The position numbers and the translations under genes are program-made. 64,000 nucleotides of DNA, from the NCBI GenBank assembly GCA_021399435.1, contig JAJTUP010000060.1:248001-312000 (forward strand), written 5' to 3'. Under the pieces are notes generated by a model. That model did no database searches, was not told the DNA's origin, and was given only the letters and a program-made list of their open reading frames with translations. This document shows positions 56,068-64,000 of this stretch, piece by piece (the first letter of the stretch is position 1; each line of letters opens with the position of its first letter). The stretch is from Diaporthe sp. PMI_573 (lineage: Eukaryota; Ascomycota; Sordariomycetes; Diaporthales; Diaporthaceae).

Positions 56068-56715
56068 ACAGGGGAACATTGGGCAGAGCATGGCGTATAG
56101 GAAACGAGCAAGGGGGCGTCTGGGTGATACGTTCTATTGATGTGCACATAGAAATAATATTCCAAACAATTGTAACAAAACCGCCTCTTGGACTGGTTGT
56201 GACCGAGCCGACTTACATATTCTGAGTGAGCGAGGTCTTAATGTCTAAACGGGCGGAGAACTGCACTATCTGACTACCCAGGTGTTTATCTTGTCAAACG
56301 CAAGACAGATCCGCTCGTCGCTTTGCAGGCAGCATCAGAACATACATATTCACAGCAGACCAGAAGCTTAAGATATTACTAGGTGCTGGTACAAGTGTAA
56401 ATGAGTTACAACTAATGTTCATGTAGGTGTCAGGGTTAGAAACCCTGGTCCCAGGCTGGACGGGCTGGACGTCACTGCCCAGCTTGGCTGTACCCAAGGC
56501 AGGGCCAATTCGCAGGGGAAAAAAGTCGAGGCAGCACACGCGACCGCGGCAGGCCTGCATCTCGAGCTGCTCTCCAAGGAAGCTCTCCTTTTGCGACTCA
56601 ACAAATAACCCACCCTGCGCCCAAGCCTTTCTCCAAGTAAACGCCACCATCCTCGCCCCCGACCGAAGTCAGGAACGGAACCCAAAAGCAGAGGTAAAAC
56701 CCGCCTGTCGCCAAG
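56068..56715. other. Spacer between VPS15 and U2 snRNP A'
   Basis: A 648-bp stretch with the VPS15 3' UTR and the U2A' promoter. No gene or distinctive element was seen. Confidence 0.5.
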
Positions 56716-57766
56716 ATGGTGAGGCTGACGGCGGACCTGATCCAAAACTCCCTCTCGTACCTCAACCCGCTCAAGGAGAGGGAGCTTGACCTCCGAGGTG
56801 CGTTTAGAAAAGGACAGATGCTACACACATGATCTTTGCTTGAGAGAGCTAGAGTTGATATCAAATGTTTTGTCTTGTTGGCAAATAGGTCACAGGATAC
56901 CGACCATTGAGAACCTTGGTGTCGCCGGCGTACGTAAAAAACGATCCCTTCCCCCTGTCTTGTTCTCCGGGCTCTTTCACGCGCGCCTGACTTGCTAACG
57001 CCCTGGGGAACCGGTTGCAGCCACAAGACGCCATCGACTTGACCGACAATGACATCCAGATCCTCGGCAACTTCCCGCTGTCCCCGCGGATACAGACGCT
57101 GCTCCTGGCGCGCAATCGCGTCGCCACCATCCAGCCCAACCTCCCCAGCGCGATCCCCAACCTGAAGAACCTGGTGCTGGCGTCGAATCAGCTGGTCGAG
57201 CTGTCGGACCTGGACGTGCTGGGCAAGTTTGCGCGCCTGACGCATCTGGTGCTGGCGGACAACCCTGTCACGAAGAAGGAGGTGGGTCACCCCAGACAAG
57301 GTCAAGGCTTGAAGTGAGGACGGAGGGCTGACCGTGTTTGCAGCACTACCGATACTGGGTGGTTTGGCGATGTCCCACGGTGCGGTTTCTTGATTATCAG
57401 AAGGTCAAGCAGGCGGAGCGGGAGAAGGCTACCGAGTTGTTCGGCACGGCAGAGGAGCCCACGGAGCTGGCCTCAAAGGTAGGAACACCATTCGCTGGAT
57501 CCCTGTTGGGAACACGTGTGCTAATGGAGGACGCTCAATAGATCAAGGGCATCAAGTCCCAGACATTCGCAGGTTCCACGACGAACGGGGAGGCTACCGG
57601 CGGGTCAAAAATGAAGCGCCTAAAGCTCACGGACAAGGAGAAGCAGAGACTACAAGAGAGGATCAGGAAGGCCAGCAGCCTAGAGGAGATCATACGGTTG
57701 GAGAAGGAGCTGGAGGAAGGCCGTTTGCCCGCTGGCATCATGGGCGACGATGCCATGGAGGAGTAG
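56716..57766 (+). CDS. lea1: U2 small nuclear ribonucleoprotein A' (Lea1), 247 aa
   Basis: Exons 56716-56797, 56889-56929, 57021-57281, 57344-57478, 57542-57766. Start MVRLTADLIQNSLSYLNPLK is the U2A' signature. The N-terminal two-thirds are leucine-rich repeats: RELDLRGHRIPTIENLG, AIDLTDNDIQILGNFPLSPR, IQTLLLARNRVATI, LKNLVLASNQLVELSDLDVL and LTHLVLADNPVTKKEHYRYW, capped by the LRRcap VVWRCPTVRFLDYQKVKQAE. The C-terminus is basic and helical (KMKRLKLTDKEKQRLQERIR). The protein binds U2B'' and stem-loop IV of U2 snRNA and is needed for U2 addition to the spliceosome. Five short exons in a GC-rich gene; all phases close. Convergent with the Dpb3-like gene. Confidence 0.97.
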
Positions 57767-58414
57767 GCGAGGTTGTTCTGTTGCTTGGATATAGGACATG
57801 TCACGCATACTGTGGAACAAGGCCGAGGGCATTTGGATTTGACATCCAAGGTAGTGTCGGCGCAACGGGCTCCATAGTCTGGGAAAAAGGCCCACCAGCC
57901 CGTCCAGCTCTTTGGTCCAGCGGTGGTGTCGCACTCCATCACACTTGACCGAAGGCTATCAGATAGGCCAGACAGGGTTTGCATTTGTATGAGCTGCATG
58001 CTCTGCTGAAAAGGCAAAATAGCACCGGAATATAGTGCACAATACCACCCATTCCGAGCAACTTCCTGACCGGTGCGCTTGTTCAACACTTGAACAACTT
58101 CTTAGTCAACTGGCCGTGTATCACCGGGGCAGCCTCGGATGCCGCGAGATCCTCATAAATCCTCGGTGAGCTCCATCCGCCCTCCTAACTCGAGCATCCC
58201 TCGGCAAGCCCTTCATGCCAGGACCCAATTGGGCGAGGCCATGATGCTTTGTCCTTACTGTGGGGCACGGCAGCACGTTACGGGTTCTGACCGGCGAGGC
58301 CCTCACAAGTGGACGCCATGCCCCCATCAGGAGTGCGTCTGAGAACAAAGCTAGGACAACAGCTCAGAACAAGAAAGGGATCGGCTTCCTCCTCCGGGGG
58401 GGGTCTGCCAGCCT
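57767..58414. other. Convergent spacer, U2A' / Dpb3-like gene
   Basis: A 648-bp stretch of 3' flanks. A frame at 58139-58342 contains CPYCGA and CPHQEC cysteine pairs but is short, overlaps other frames and is not accepted as a gene. Confidence 0.45.
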
Positions 58415-59141
58415 CTAACCCGTCATGTGCACGTCCCCGTCCTCCGGGCCCAGGGCCGCCTGCTGGTGCGCCTCGTCCTTGACCACGTCGTGGACGCCGA
58501 AGCCGTTGATGCTCTTCTGCCTCTTGCCGTTGGGCTGGCCCGCCGCCTCGTGGGCCCGGCCGTCGCCGGCCAGCTTGCTGCCCTGGAGCTTGGCGCGCGT
58601 CTCGGCGGCCCTGTGCTTGATCTCCTTGTAGGGCTGCGCCTTGGGGATGGTGTCGTCGAGGAACTCCAGGTTGTCCTTGGCGATGACCGCGGCGGCTGGA
58701 ATTTGATTAGTGGCTTGGCCAGGTTTGGATGAGAGCGAGACTCTTCTTACACAGGTCCTTGTACTGTACGTTCCTCCGTGGTTTCCGGTCGAGCTTGGCC
58801 ATGTTATGGCCTTGCTCTGCGAGATACTGGATGAACATTTCCTGAAGATAACTGTCAGCGACTACCTTTTGAAGCAATAGGTGTGAAACAAACAGAGGGC
58901 GGTTGAGCAGGTAAGGTCAACTCACAGTAGCCAATGTTATAGCGAACGCCGCGTTATTTGAGCAGATGTTGATGTCTTGGTCCACTGCGATGATCTTCTT
59001 GACTCTCGATACTGAGTGACAAGGTCAATACAGCTGTTGAACAGGGACAAAGAGGCGCAGAGAAGGAGAAAACTCACGAGGCAGCTGAACGGTGCCCGTC
59101 ACCTCATTGCGAGGCCTAATAGGAGTTGTGTTGTAAGGCAT
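58415..59141 (-). CDS. Histone-fold protein, Dpb3/POLE4-CHRAC type (NF-YC-like), 173 aa
   Basis: Exons (minus): 59078-59141, 58926-59011, 58751-58841, 58415-58695. The spliced start is MPYNTTPIRPRNEVTGTVQL, then LPLSRVKKIIAVDQDINICS. The histone fold continues NNAAFAITLATEMFIQYLAE, QGHNMAKLDRKPRRNVQYKD and LSAAVIAKDNLEFLDDTIPK; the LPLSRVKKI start and FLDDTIPK end are the hallmarks of POLE4/Dpb3 and CHRAC-type partners. A hydrophilic tail with a bipartite basic patch (NGKRQKSINGFGVHDVVKDE) follows. Such proteins pair with a Dpb4/POLE3-like partner either in DNA polymerase epsilon or in a chromatin remodeller; which applies cannot be decided from sequence alone, though Dpb3 is favoured. An NF-YC transcription factor is less likely because the flanking NF-YC motifs are missing. 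Confidence 0.88.
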
Positions 59142-59473
59142 CTTGGTGTCTCAATTTTGAGTATCGCGGAGAATGAAGTGTGAGGTTATTATGTACGATG
59201 TGCAGTATGAGAATCAACCTGATCTCGGCGTGGTTAATTGAGACGCGGTTCTTGTCACTGGGTGTGACGCGCCTGCAGCCAGGTGCAGGCCTAGGGGTGT
59301 CGGCTCCAGGGTTGGCAGGGACTAGGGTGCTAGTACAGTGGCAGCGCTGAATACGTCGTTGAATAGGGGACCCGCCTGCCTGCCGCGTGTCGTGCCGTCT
59401 CGGGCGCAGTACTTAGACAGGCGGCAATGGCACCCATCTTCAACCTCGACGGCTGCATTGCGACTATGCGATC
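59142..59473. promoter_or_regulatory. Divergent promoter, Dpb3-like / CLC exchanger, with uORF
   Basis: A 332-bp spacer between outward-facing start codons. Its right end contains an upstream ATG (59427) whose 25-codon frame (24 residues plus stop) runs to the stop at 59499-59501, overlapping the CLC start (59474) in another frame. Such an overlapping uORF usually lowers translation of the main frame if it lies inside the transcript. Confidence 0.5.
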
Positions 59474-62153
59474 ATGGATTTACGGCGCCGGCCCTCGGTG
59501 ACCTCACGCCTCTCCTTTGCCGTCAGTAATGCTGAGCGTGGCGAGCCTGTAGACTTGCCAGCCGTCGCAGCCGACCAGCAGATCGAGGAGGAAATCGCCG
59601 AGATCAAGAGATACGAGGTACCGTCCGCTTCCCACCTCTTGGCCCGCCCCGGTCTCGTGCTGCTGAACCTGGCTAATGATGCGCCCAGGACTTTACAACC
59701 ATTGGTGCGCCCCCATAAGACCCAGCCGCCGCTCCCAACGTCCTGCATACTCGCATACTCGCATACTCACGCCGCTACACAGATTGGGTCCAAGATGCCG
59801 CACAGGAACGACAGCGCCGGAAAGCGCGCAGGAAGCGCACCGCCGGCCTCTACGACAGCGGCCAGGCCGACTGGAGGCACAGGCTGTATGCCCTGTACGA
59901 GGCCGCCCAGGGCTGGATAGTCATCACCATCATCGGTGCTGCCATCGGCCTGAACGCTGCCTTCCTCAACATCATCACGGAATGGCTGGCTGACATCAAG
60001 ATGGGATACTGCACCACTGCATTCTACCTCAACGAGAACTTTTGCTGCTGGGGCGAAGACAACGGCTGTCCCGAGTGGCATCGCTGGACCGGCTTCGAGC
60101 CTGTCAACTACGTAGTCTACATCATCTTTGCGGTACGTGTAGAAACCCAGGGGAACTGCCGCGCTTCAGCTGCTGATACCAGTAGACCATGTTTGCCTTT
60201 GTCTCCGCCACTCTTGTCAAATGTTATGCGCCTTATGCGGCTGGGTCCGGCATCTCCGAGATCAAGTGTATCATCGCCGGGTTTGTCATGAAGGGCTTCC
60301 TCGGGTTTTGGACGCTTCTGATCAAGTCCATCTGTCTCCCCTTGGCCATTGCTTCGGGCCTGTCCGTTGGCAAGGAAGGGCCCAGTGTCCACTATGCCGT
60401 CTGCACTGGCAACGTCATCTCGCGCCTGTTCGACAAGTACAGGCGCAGCCGCTCCAAGACCCGTGAGGTTCTCAGCGCGTGTGCTGCTGCAGGCGTGGCC
60501 GTGGCCTTCGGAAGTCCCATCGGCGGCGTCTTGTTCTCCCTCGAAGAGATGAGCAGCTACTTTCCCCTCAAGACCATGTGGCGGAGCTACTTCTGTGCCC
60601 TTGTCGCCACGGTCGTGTTGGCCTTCATGAACCCCTTCAGGACCGGTCAACTTGTCATGTTCCAGGTCACCTATGACCGGTCCTGGCATTTCTTCGAAAC
60701 GCCGTTCTACATACTCATAGGCGCTATGGGCGGCCTCTACGGTGCCTTTGTCATCAAGTGGAACCTGCGATACCAGGCATTTCGGAAGAAGTATCTGGCC
60801 AAGTACCCTGTCCTGGAGGCAACTCTCCTGGCGACCGCGACAGCCATCGTCTGTTACTACAATGTATTCCTCAGAATCGAAATGACAGAAAGCATGGAGA
60901 TACTTTTCCTCGAATGCGAAGGGACGGAGGACTACCATGGTCTCTGTGATGCTCCCAACCGACTCTGGAACATCGCTTCTCTGTTTTCGGCGACGATAAT
61001 CCGCATCTTCTTCGTGATCATCTCGTATGGTTGCAAGGTGCCTGCAGGTATCTTCGTGCCGTCGATGGCCATCGGGGCTTCGTTTGGCCGGGCGGTTGGC
61101 ATCATCGTGCAAGCCATACACGACGCAAACCCTAACAGCGTCTTCTTCTCGGCCTGCGAGCCTGACGTGCCGTGTATCACCCCAGGTACCTACGCTTTCC
61201 TTGGTGCAGCGGCAGCTCTTAGCGGCATCATGCACATCACGGTGTCGGTTGTGGTCATCATGTTTGAGCTCACCGGGGCGCTCGTCTACATTTTACCCAC
61301 GATGATTGTCGTTGGCGTCACAAAGGCTGTCAGCGACCTCATCGGAGGCGGAGGGATCGCAGACCGTATGATCTGGTTCAGCGGTATGCCATTCCTCGAC
61401 GGCAAGGAAGAGCACAACTTCGGGGTGCCTGTTTCACACGCCATGACGACCGACGTGGTCTCCATTCCAATGTCCGGTTTGACACTCCAGCAGGTCAAGC
61501 AGTTACTCGCCAATGGAAAGTACCAGGGGTTCCCAATTGTCGAAACTGAACAGAACAAGATCATTGTGGGATATATTGGTCGCACCGAGCTGCAGTATGC
61601 CATCGACCGGCTGAAGAAACAGCGTTCTTTGAACCCGCAGGCGAAGTGCAACTTTGCGTCGTCAACCAATGTGGCGCCTACAACACCATCCACAACGCCG
61701 TCGATCACCGTTCTCGCTGATCCAATGTCATCTACGTCCATCGACTTCACCCGTTACGTGGACTTGACCCCCGTGACGGTCCACCCCCGCCTGCCACTGG
61801 AGACGGTCATGGAGCTGTTCCGCAAGATCGGGCCACGGGTCATCCTGGCTGAACACTACGGCCAACTGAAAGGCCTGGTGACGGTCAAAGACTGTCTCAA
61901 ATATCAGTTCAAGGCGGAGGCTTCCGAGAATCCCCGGGACGACCAGCACCTCTTGCAGTCGCAGGAGAAGCTGTGGGGGGTTTTCCAGCAGGTGGCGGGC
62001 TGGGTGTCGTCTAAGGTGAACAATGCTTCTGGTGGGCGGATACGGTTGAGCGGCAGTTCTGATGAGGGAGACGGTTTCATCATGGACGGGACTGAGCAGG
62101 TCGAGGATGAAGGGCTCGAGTTAGAGAGCAGAGGGCACGATGACAGGCGTTAG
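59474..62153 (+). CDS. CLC-family chloride/proton exchanger (Gef1-like), 825 aa
   Basis: Exons 59474-59617, 59689-59704, 59783-60132, 60186-62153; the second exon is a 16-nt microexon. Pore motifs: GSGISEIKCIIAGFVMKGFL (variant of GSGIPE), GKEGPSVHYA with the gating glutamate (about 234), GVLFSLEEMSSYFPLKTMWR with the proton glutamate (about 290), and KVPAGIFVPSMAIGASFGRA (GxFxP). About 17 helices are readable. Two C-terminal CBS domains follow: VSHAMTTDVVSIPMSGLTLQ and YVDLTPVTVHPRLPLETVME. Presence of both glutamates marks an intracellular 2Cl-/H+ exchanger like yeast Gef1 or human ClC-3/5 rather than a plasma-membrane channel; it likely supports acidification of Golgi, vacuole or endosome and Cu/Fe loading of oxidases. 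A possible uORF overlaps the start. Confidence 0.96.
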
Positions 62154-62813
62154 GTATTGGATATTTGTTAGATGAACTACAATCCTTTAGAACTCTTTCA
62201 CTTGACAAGTGCCACAATTCACTGCAATGCTCTGGATCGGGGCGCTGAGTGCCAATAGTATGTAGTTTTTCATTCCTATACAGTCATTAGCCCCGGTTCC
62301 CTCACGATTCGTCACACACATTATTACAGTAACAAAGCCACGGTCAAAAAAAATACCAAAACGGTCACTGCGGAGTTCCTGTGGCTTGCTTGCCTTCTGC
62401 CTGGTCATCCCATAGGAAATTATTCTACAAAAGGTTTCCCTTCAAGGCGCTGCTCCATAGGATGCTATCCTATAAGATGGTATTTGATAAGAGTTTGTCC
62501 TATAGGAGGCTATTCCATAGGAGGCCATGCTATGAGAGAGAGGTTATCCTATAGAGGGTTTATCTCACAGGAGGTTTGGTAGTCTGTACTGTCCAGGGAG
62601 TCTACCATAAACATCAATGATGGTGTGGCCGCATAGCAGGCACCCGAGCTTTGCTCGTGTTTAGCAAAACACATAATTGGGGCCCATCTCAAATGCTGAC
62701 CTTGCCTAGAATGATATTCAACAATTTCCCATTGCGAAACTTCATCGTTTTAGAAGTGAACGGGCCAGTCATATCCTATTCGTTGACTATTCTACCATGC
62801 TAGCTCTTCCCCA
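62154..62813. other. Convergent spacer, CLC / GFA-domain gene
   Basis: The 660-bp spacer is dominated by the third copy of the 15-bp minisatellite (62405-62579, listed separately). No gene is seen. Confidence 0.55.
62405..62579 (+). repeat. Degenerate 15-bp minisatellite, locus 3
   Basis: About ten imperfect units in 14-19-nt register, such as CTATAGGAGGCTATT, CCATAGGAGGCCATG and TATAGAGGGTTTATC. The perfect palindrome TCCTATAGGA occurs at a unit junction (62498-62507). It shares consensus and orientation with loci at 4.4 and 30.0 kb. Confidence 0.8.
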
Positions 62814-64000
62814 TCAAGGATTGACGTACAAGGGCTTTAAGAAGTTCCACCCGTCAAGCTTTCTGGTTTCCACAGTCTTGAAGTCGAAATCATCCAGGGC
62901 CCGCAACGTAATGGGTCGTGAGGTCTTGGTTCTTTCCCGCAACAATCTCACATCAGCATCCAATGCTTCTTCTTCCGCCTCTGGAAGATATCAAGTCAAC
63001 ATAATATCACATATGAAAACGAGAATCTGGATGTAATAATCGTGAAGGGGGACAGAGGAGGGTGCGGCGGGTTTGACTGCTCACCAGTAAGTGGACTCGG
63101 CGCGTTGCAGACGTGGACTCCGCAGTGCCGGCAGAAGGCCTTGCGAAGAATTTTCGTGTTGAACGTGCGATAGGCAAGATGCTCTTCGCCTTCGATGACC
63201 GTGTCCTCCAAGGGCGGATAGATCCAAATGTACGCACCCTGTGTCAGTGTCAGTCACTGGGTCGGCGAGCATTTATGTTTGGGACTCGACAAGGGACAAA
63301 CTCACCCTGGTGCAGACGCTGCAGTTGCACTCGACGATTCTCTCCGCATCCACCGTGATGTCCCGCTGCTCCAAGGGCTTGTCGACCTTGACAGCCAGGG
63401 TCACTGCGCCACAATGGCATGAGCCATGGTCTGGTTCTGTGTTAGTTCGCGGGACGGACTTGCAGAAGCACTCGTTCACAGCTGCACGCACATATTTTGC
63501 CGCCTGCTCCGAGAGCCGGCTCGGGGCCTTTGAACGCGGCGGGCTCGTAGGGAGGGCCCAATGCCTTGCCGTCAAACCTTGAAGCCGGTCAGTCACAATC
63601 ACCAGCTACAGCAGCGGATTCTGGCACAACTTACGGTTTGACGTCGAGGGACAACAAGTCAATATTCTGCAGGGCTCGCGCCTCCAGGAGTGTAAGCATG
63701 ACCCGCCCCGCACATTCGGTTTACTCTTTTCGGTATCTTTGCTTACATTGATGACGGTCCTCTGCGGCGAGGAGGCCAGGACGCCGGTGCCGCACTTGGG
63801 ACAGAAGCGGTGGACGAACCCGCCCTTGTTAAAGGTGTAAGATGCCAGCTCATCGATGCTGCCCTTGACGATATCCAGCTGGTCCGGGATCAGGTACGCG
63901 TAGCCCTTCTTGCGGCAGATGCTGCAGTTGCACTCGGTGTACGAGGTGATCTCGGGCAGCTTGGCTTCGTAGATGAAGGCCCCGCAGTGGCAGTTGCCTC
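62814..64000 (-). CDS. Tandem GFA-domain (glutathione-dependent formaldehyde-activating / CENP-V-like) protein, 5' partial
   Basis: Exons (minus): >64000-63747, 63681-63635, 63577-63492, 63430-63306, 63238-63085, 62980-62814. The gene runs past the right edge, so the N-terminus is missing. Two GFA domains are present. The first has GNCHCGAFIYEAKLPEITSY, CNCSICRKKGYAYLIP and FCPKCGTGVLASSPQRTVIN, then ARALQNIDLLSLDVKPFDGK and LGPPYEP. The second has YHGSCHCGAVTLAVKVDKPL, CNCSVCTRGAYIWIYPP, FCRHCGVHVCNAPSPL and the C-terminal block RKLDGWNFLKPLYVNP. The cysteines bind zinc in this fold. Some members bind the S-hydroxymethyl-glutathione adduct; most fungal members have no proven substrate. Acceptor choice in the fourth exon (ACCATGG) was set by avoiding a stop and restoring YHGSCHCG. 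Confidence 0.88.

Noticed and set aside
58139..58342. 67-residue frame with CPYCGA and CPHQEC cysteine pairs, resembling a zinc ribbon
   Set aside because: Very short, no splice partner, in a convergent spacer; the cysteine pattern may be chance.
60117..61235. 372-residue minus-strand open frame opposite the CLC gene
   Set aside because: It lies entirely antisense to strongly conserved CLC exons; it is open because of GC-rich codon bias and contains no domain.
1..64000. CRISPR arrays, bacterial operons, riboswitches, rRNA genes, intact transposases or viral genes
   Set aside because: None was seen. The three 15-bp arrays have no spacer structure and are degenerate minisatellites, not CRISPR.

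Overview
The window is nuclear DNA of a filamentous ascomycete (Pezizomycotina), most likely a Sordariomycete. Evidence: short introns (about 50-100 nt, a few longer) with GTRNGT donors and CTAAC/CTGAC branch sites, GC-rich third codon positions, genes on both strands with roughly 0.3-1 kb spacers, and typical fungal families (HET domain, DUF3112, a Neurospora-type histone H4 variant). No bacterial, viral or intact transposon gene was found. Exon models below were built by hand from open frames, splice signals and family conservation.

Layout. 0-2.9 kb: no recognisable gene. 2.9-8.8 kb: membrane-anchored GNAT-like protein (+), seven-exon histone H4 variant (-), Svf1 survival factor (-), mitochondrial ribosomal protein L11 (+). 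8.8-14.7 kb: a 5.9-kb gene-poor, AT-richer island with tRNA-like sequences and a decayed coding remnant. 14.7-22.7 kb: HAL4/SAT4-type kinase (+), Hsp10 (+), GNAT-like protein (-), cysteine dioxygenase (-). 22.7-25.7 kb: gene-free. 25.7-34.8 kb: HET-domain protein (+), HIRAN-SNF2-RING translocase of the Rad5/HLTF type (-), TYW1 (+). 35.4-42.9 kb: TOM20 (-), EXO84 (+), PP2A catalytic subunit (+), seven-TM DUF3112 protein (-). 42.9-48.2 kb: gene-free, ending in a pyrimidine-rich stretch. 48.2-64 kb: Cys-rich TM-SH3 protein (+), VPS15 (+), U2 snRNP A' (+), histone-fold Dpb3/POLE4-like subunit (-), CLC chloride/proton exchanger (+), and a tandem GFA-domain enzyme (-) running off the right edge.

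The genes are mostly conserved housekeeping functions (chromatin, replication and repair, splicing, tRNA modification, mitochondrial import and translation, exocytosis, autophagy and vacuolar traffic, phosphatase signalling). They do not form a pathway cluster; several divergent pairs share short intergenic promoters. The HET gene and the gene-poor island are the accessory parts.

The most unusual signal is a degenerate 15-bp minisatellite (consensus about CYATAGGAGGTTATC, units joined at a TCCTATAGGA palindrome). It occurs at three distant loci in the same orientation: two convergent intergenic spacers and one intron of the Rad5-like gene. I do not recognise it as a named family.
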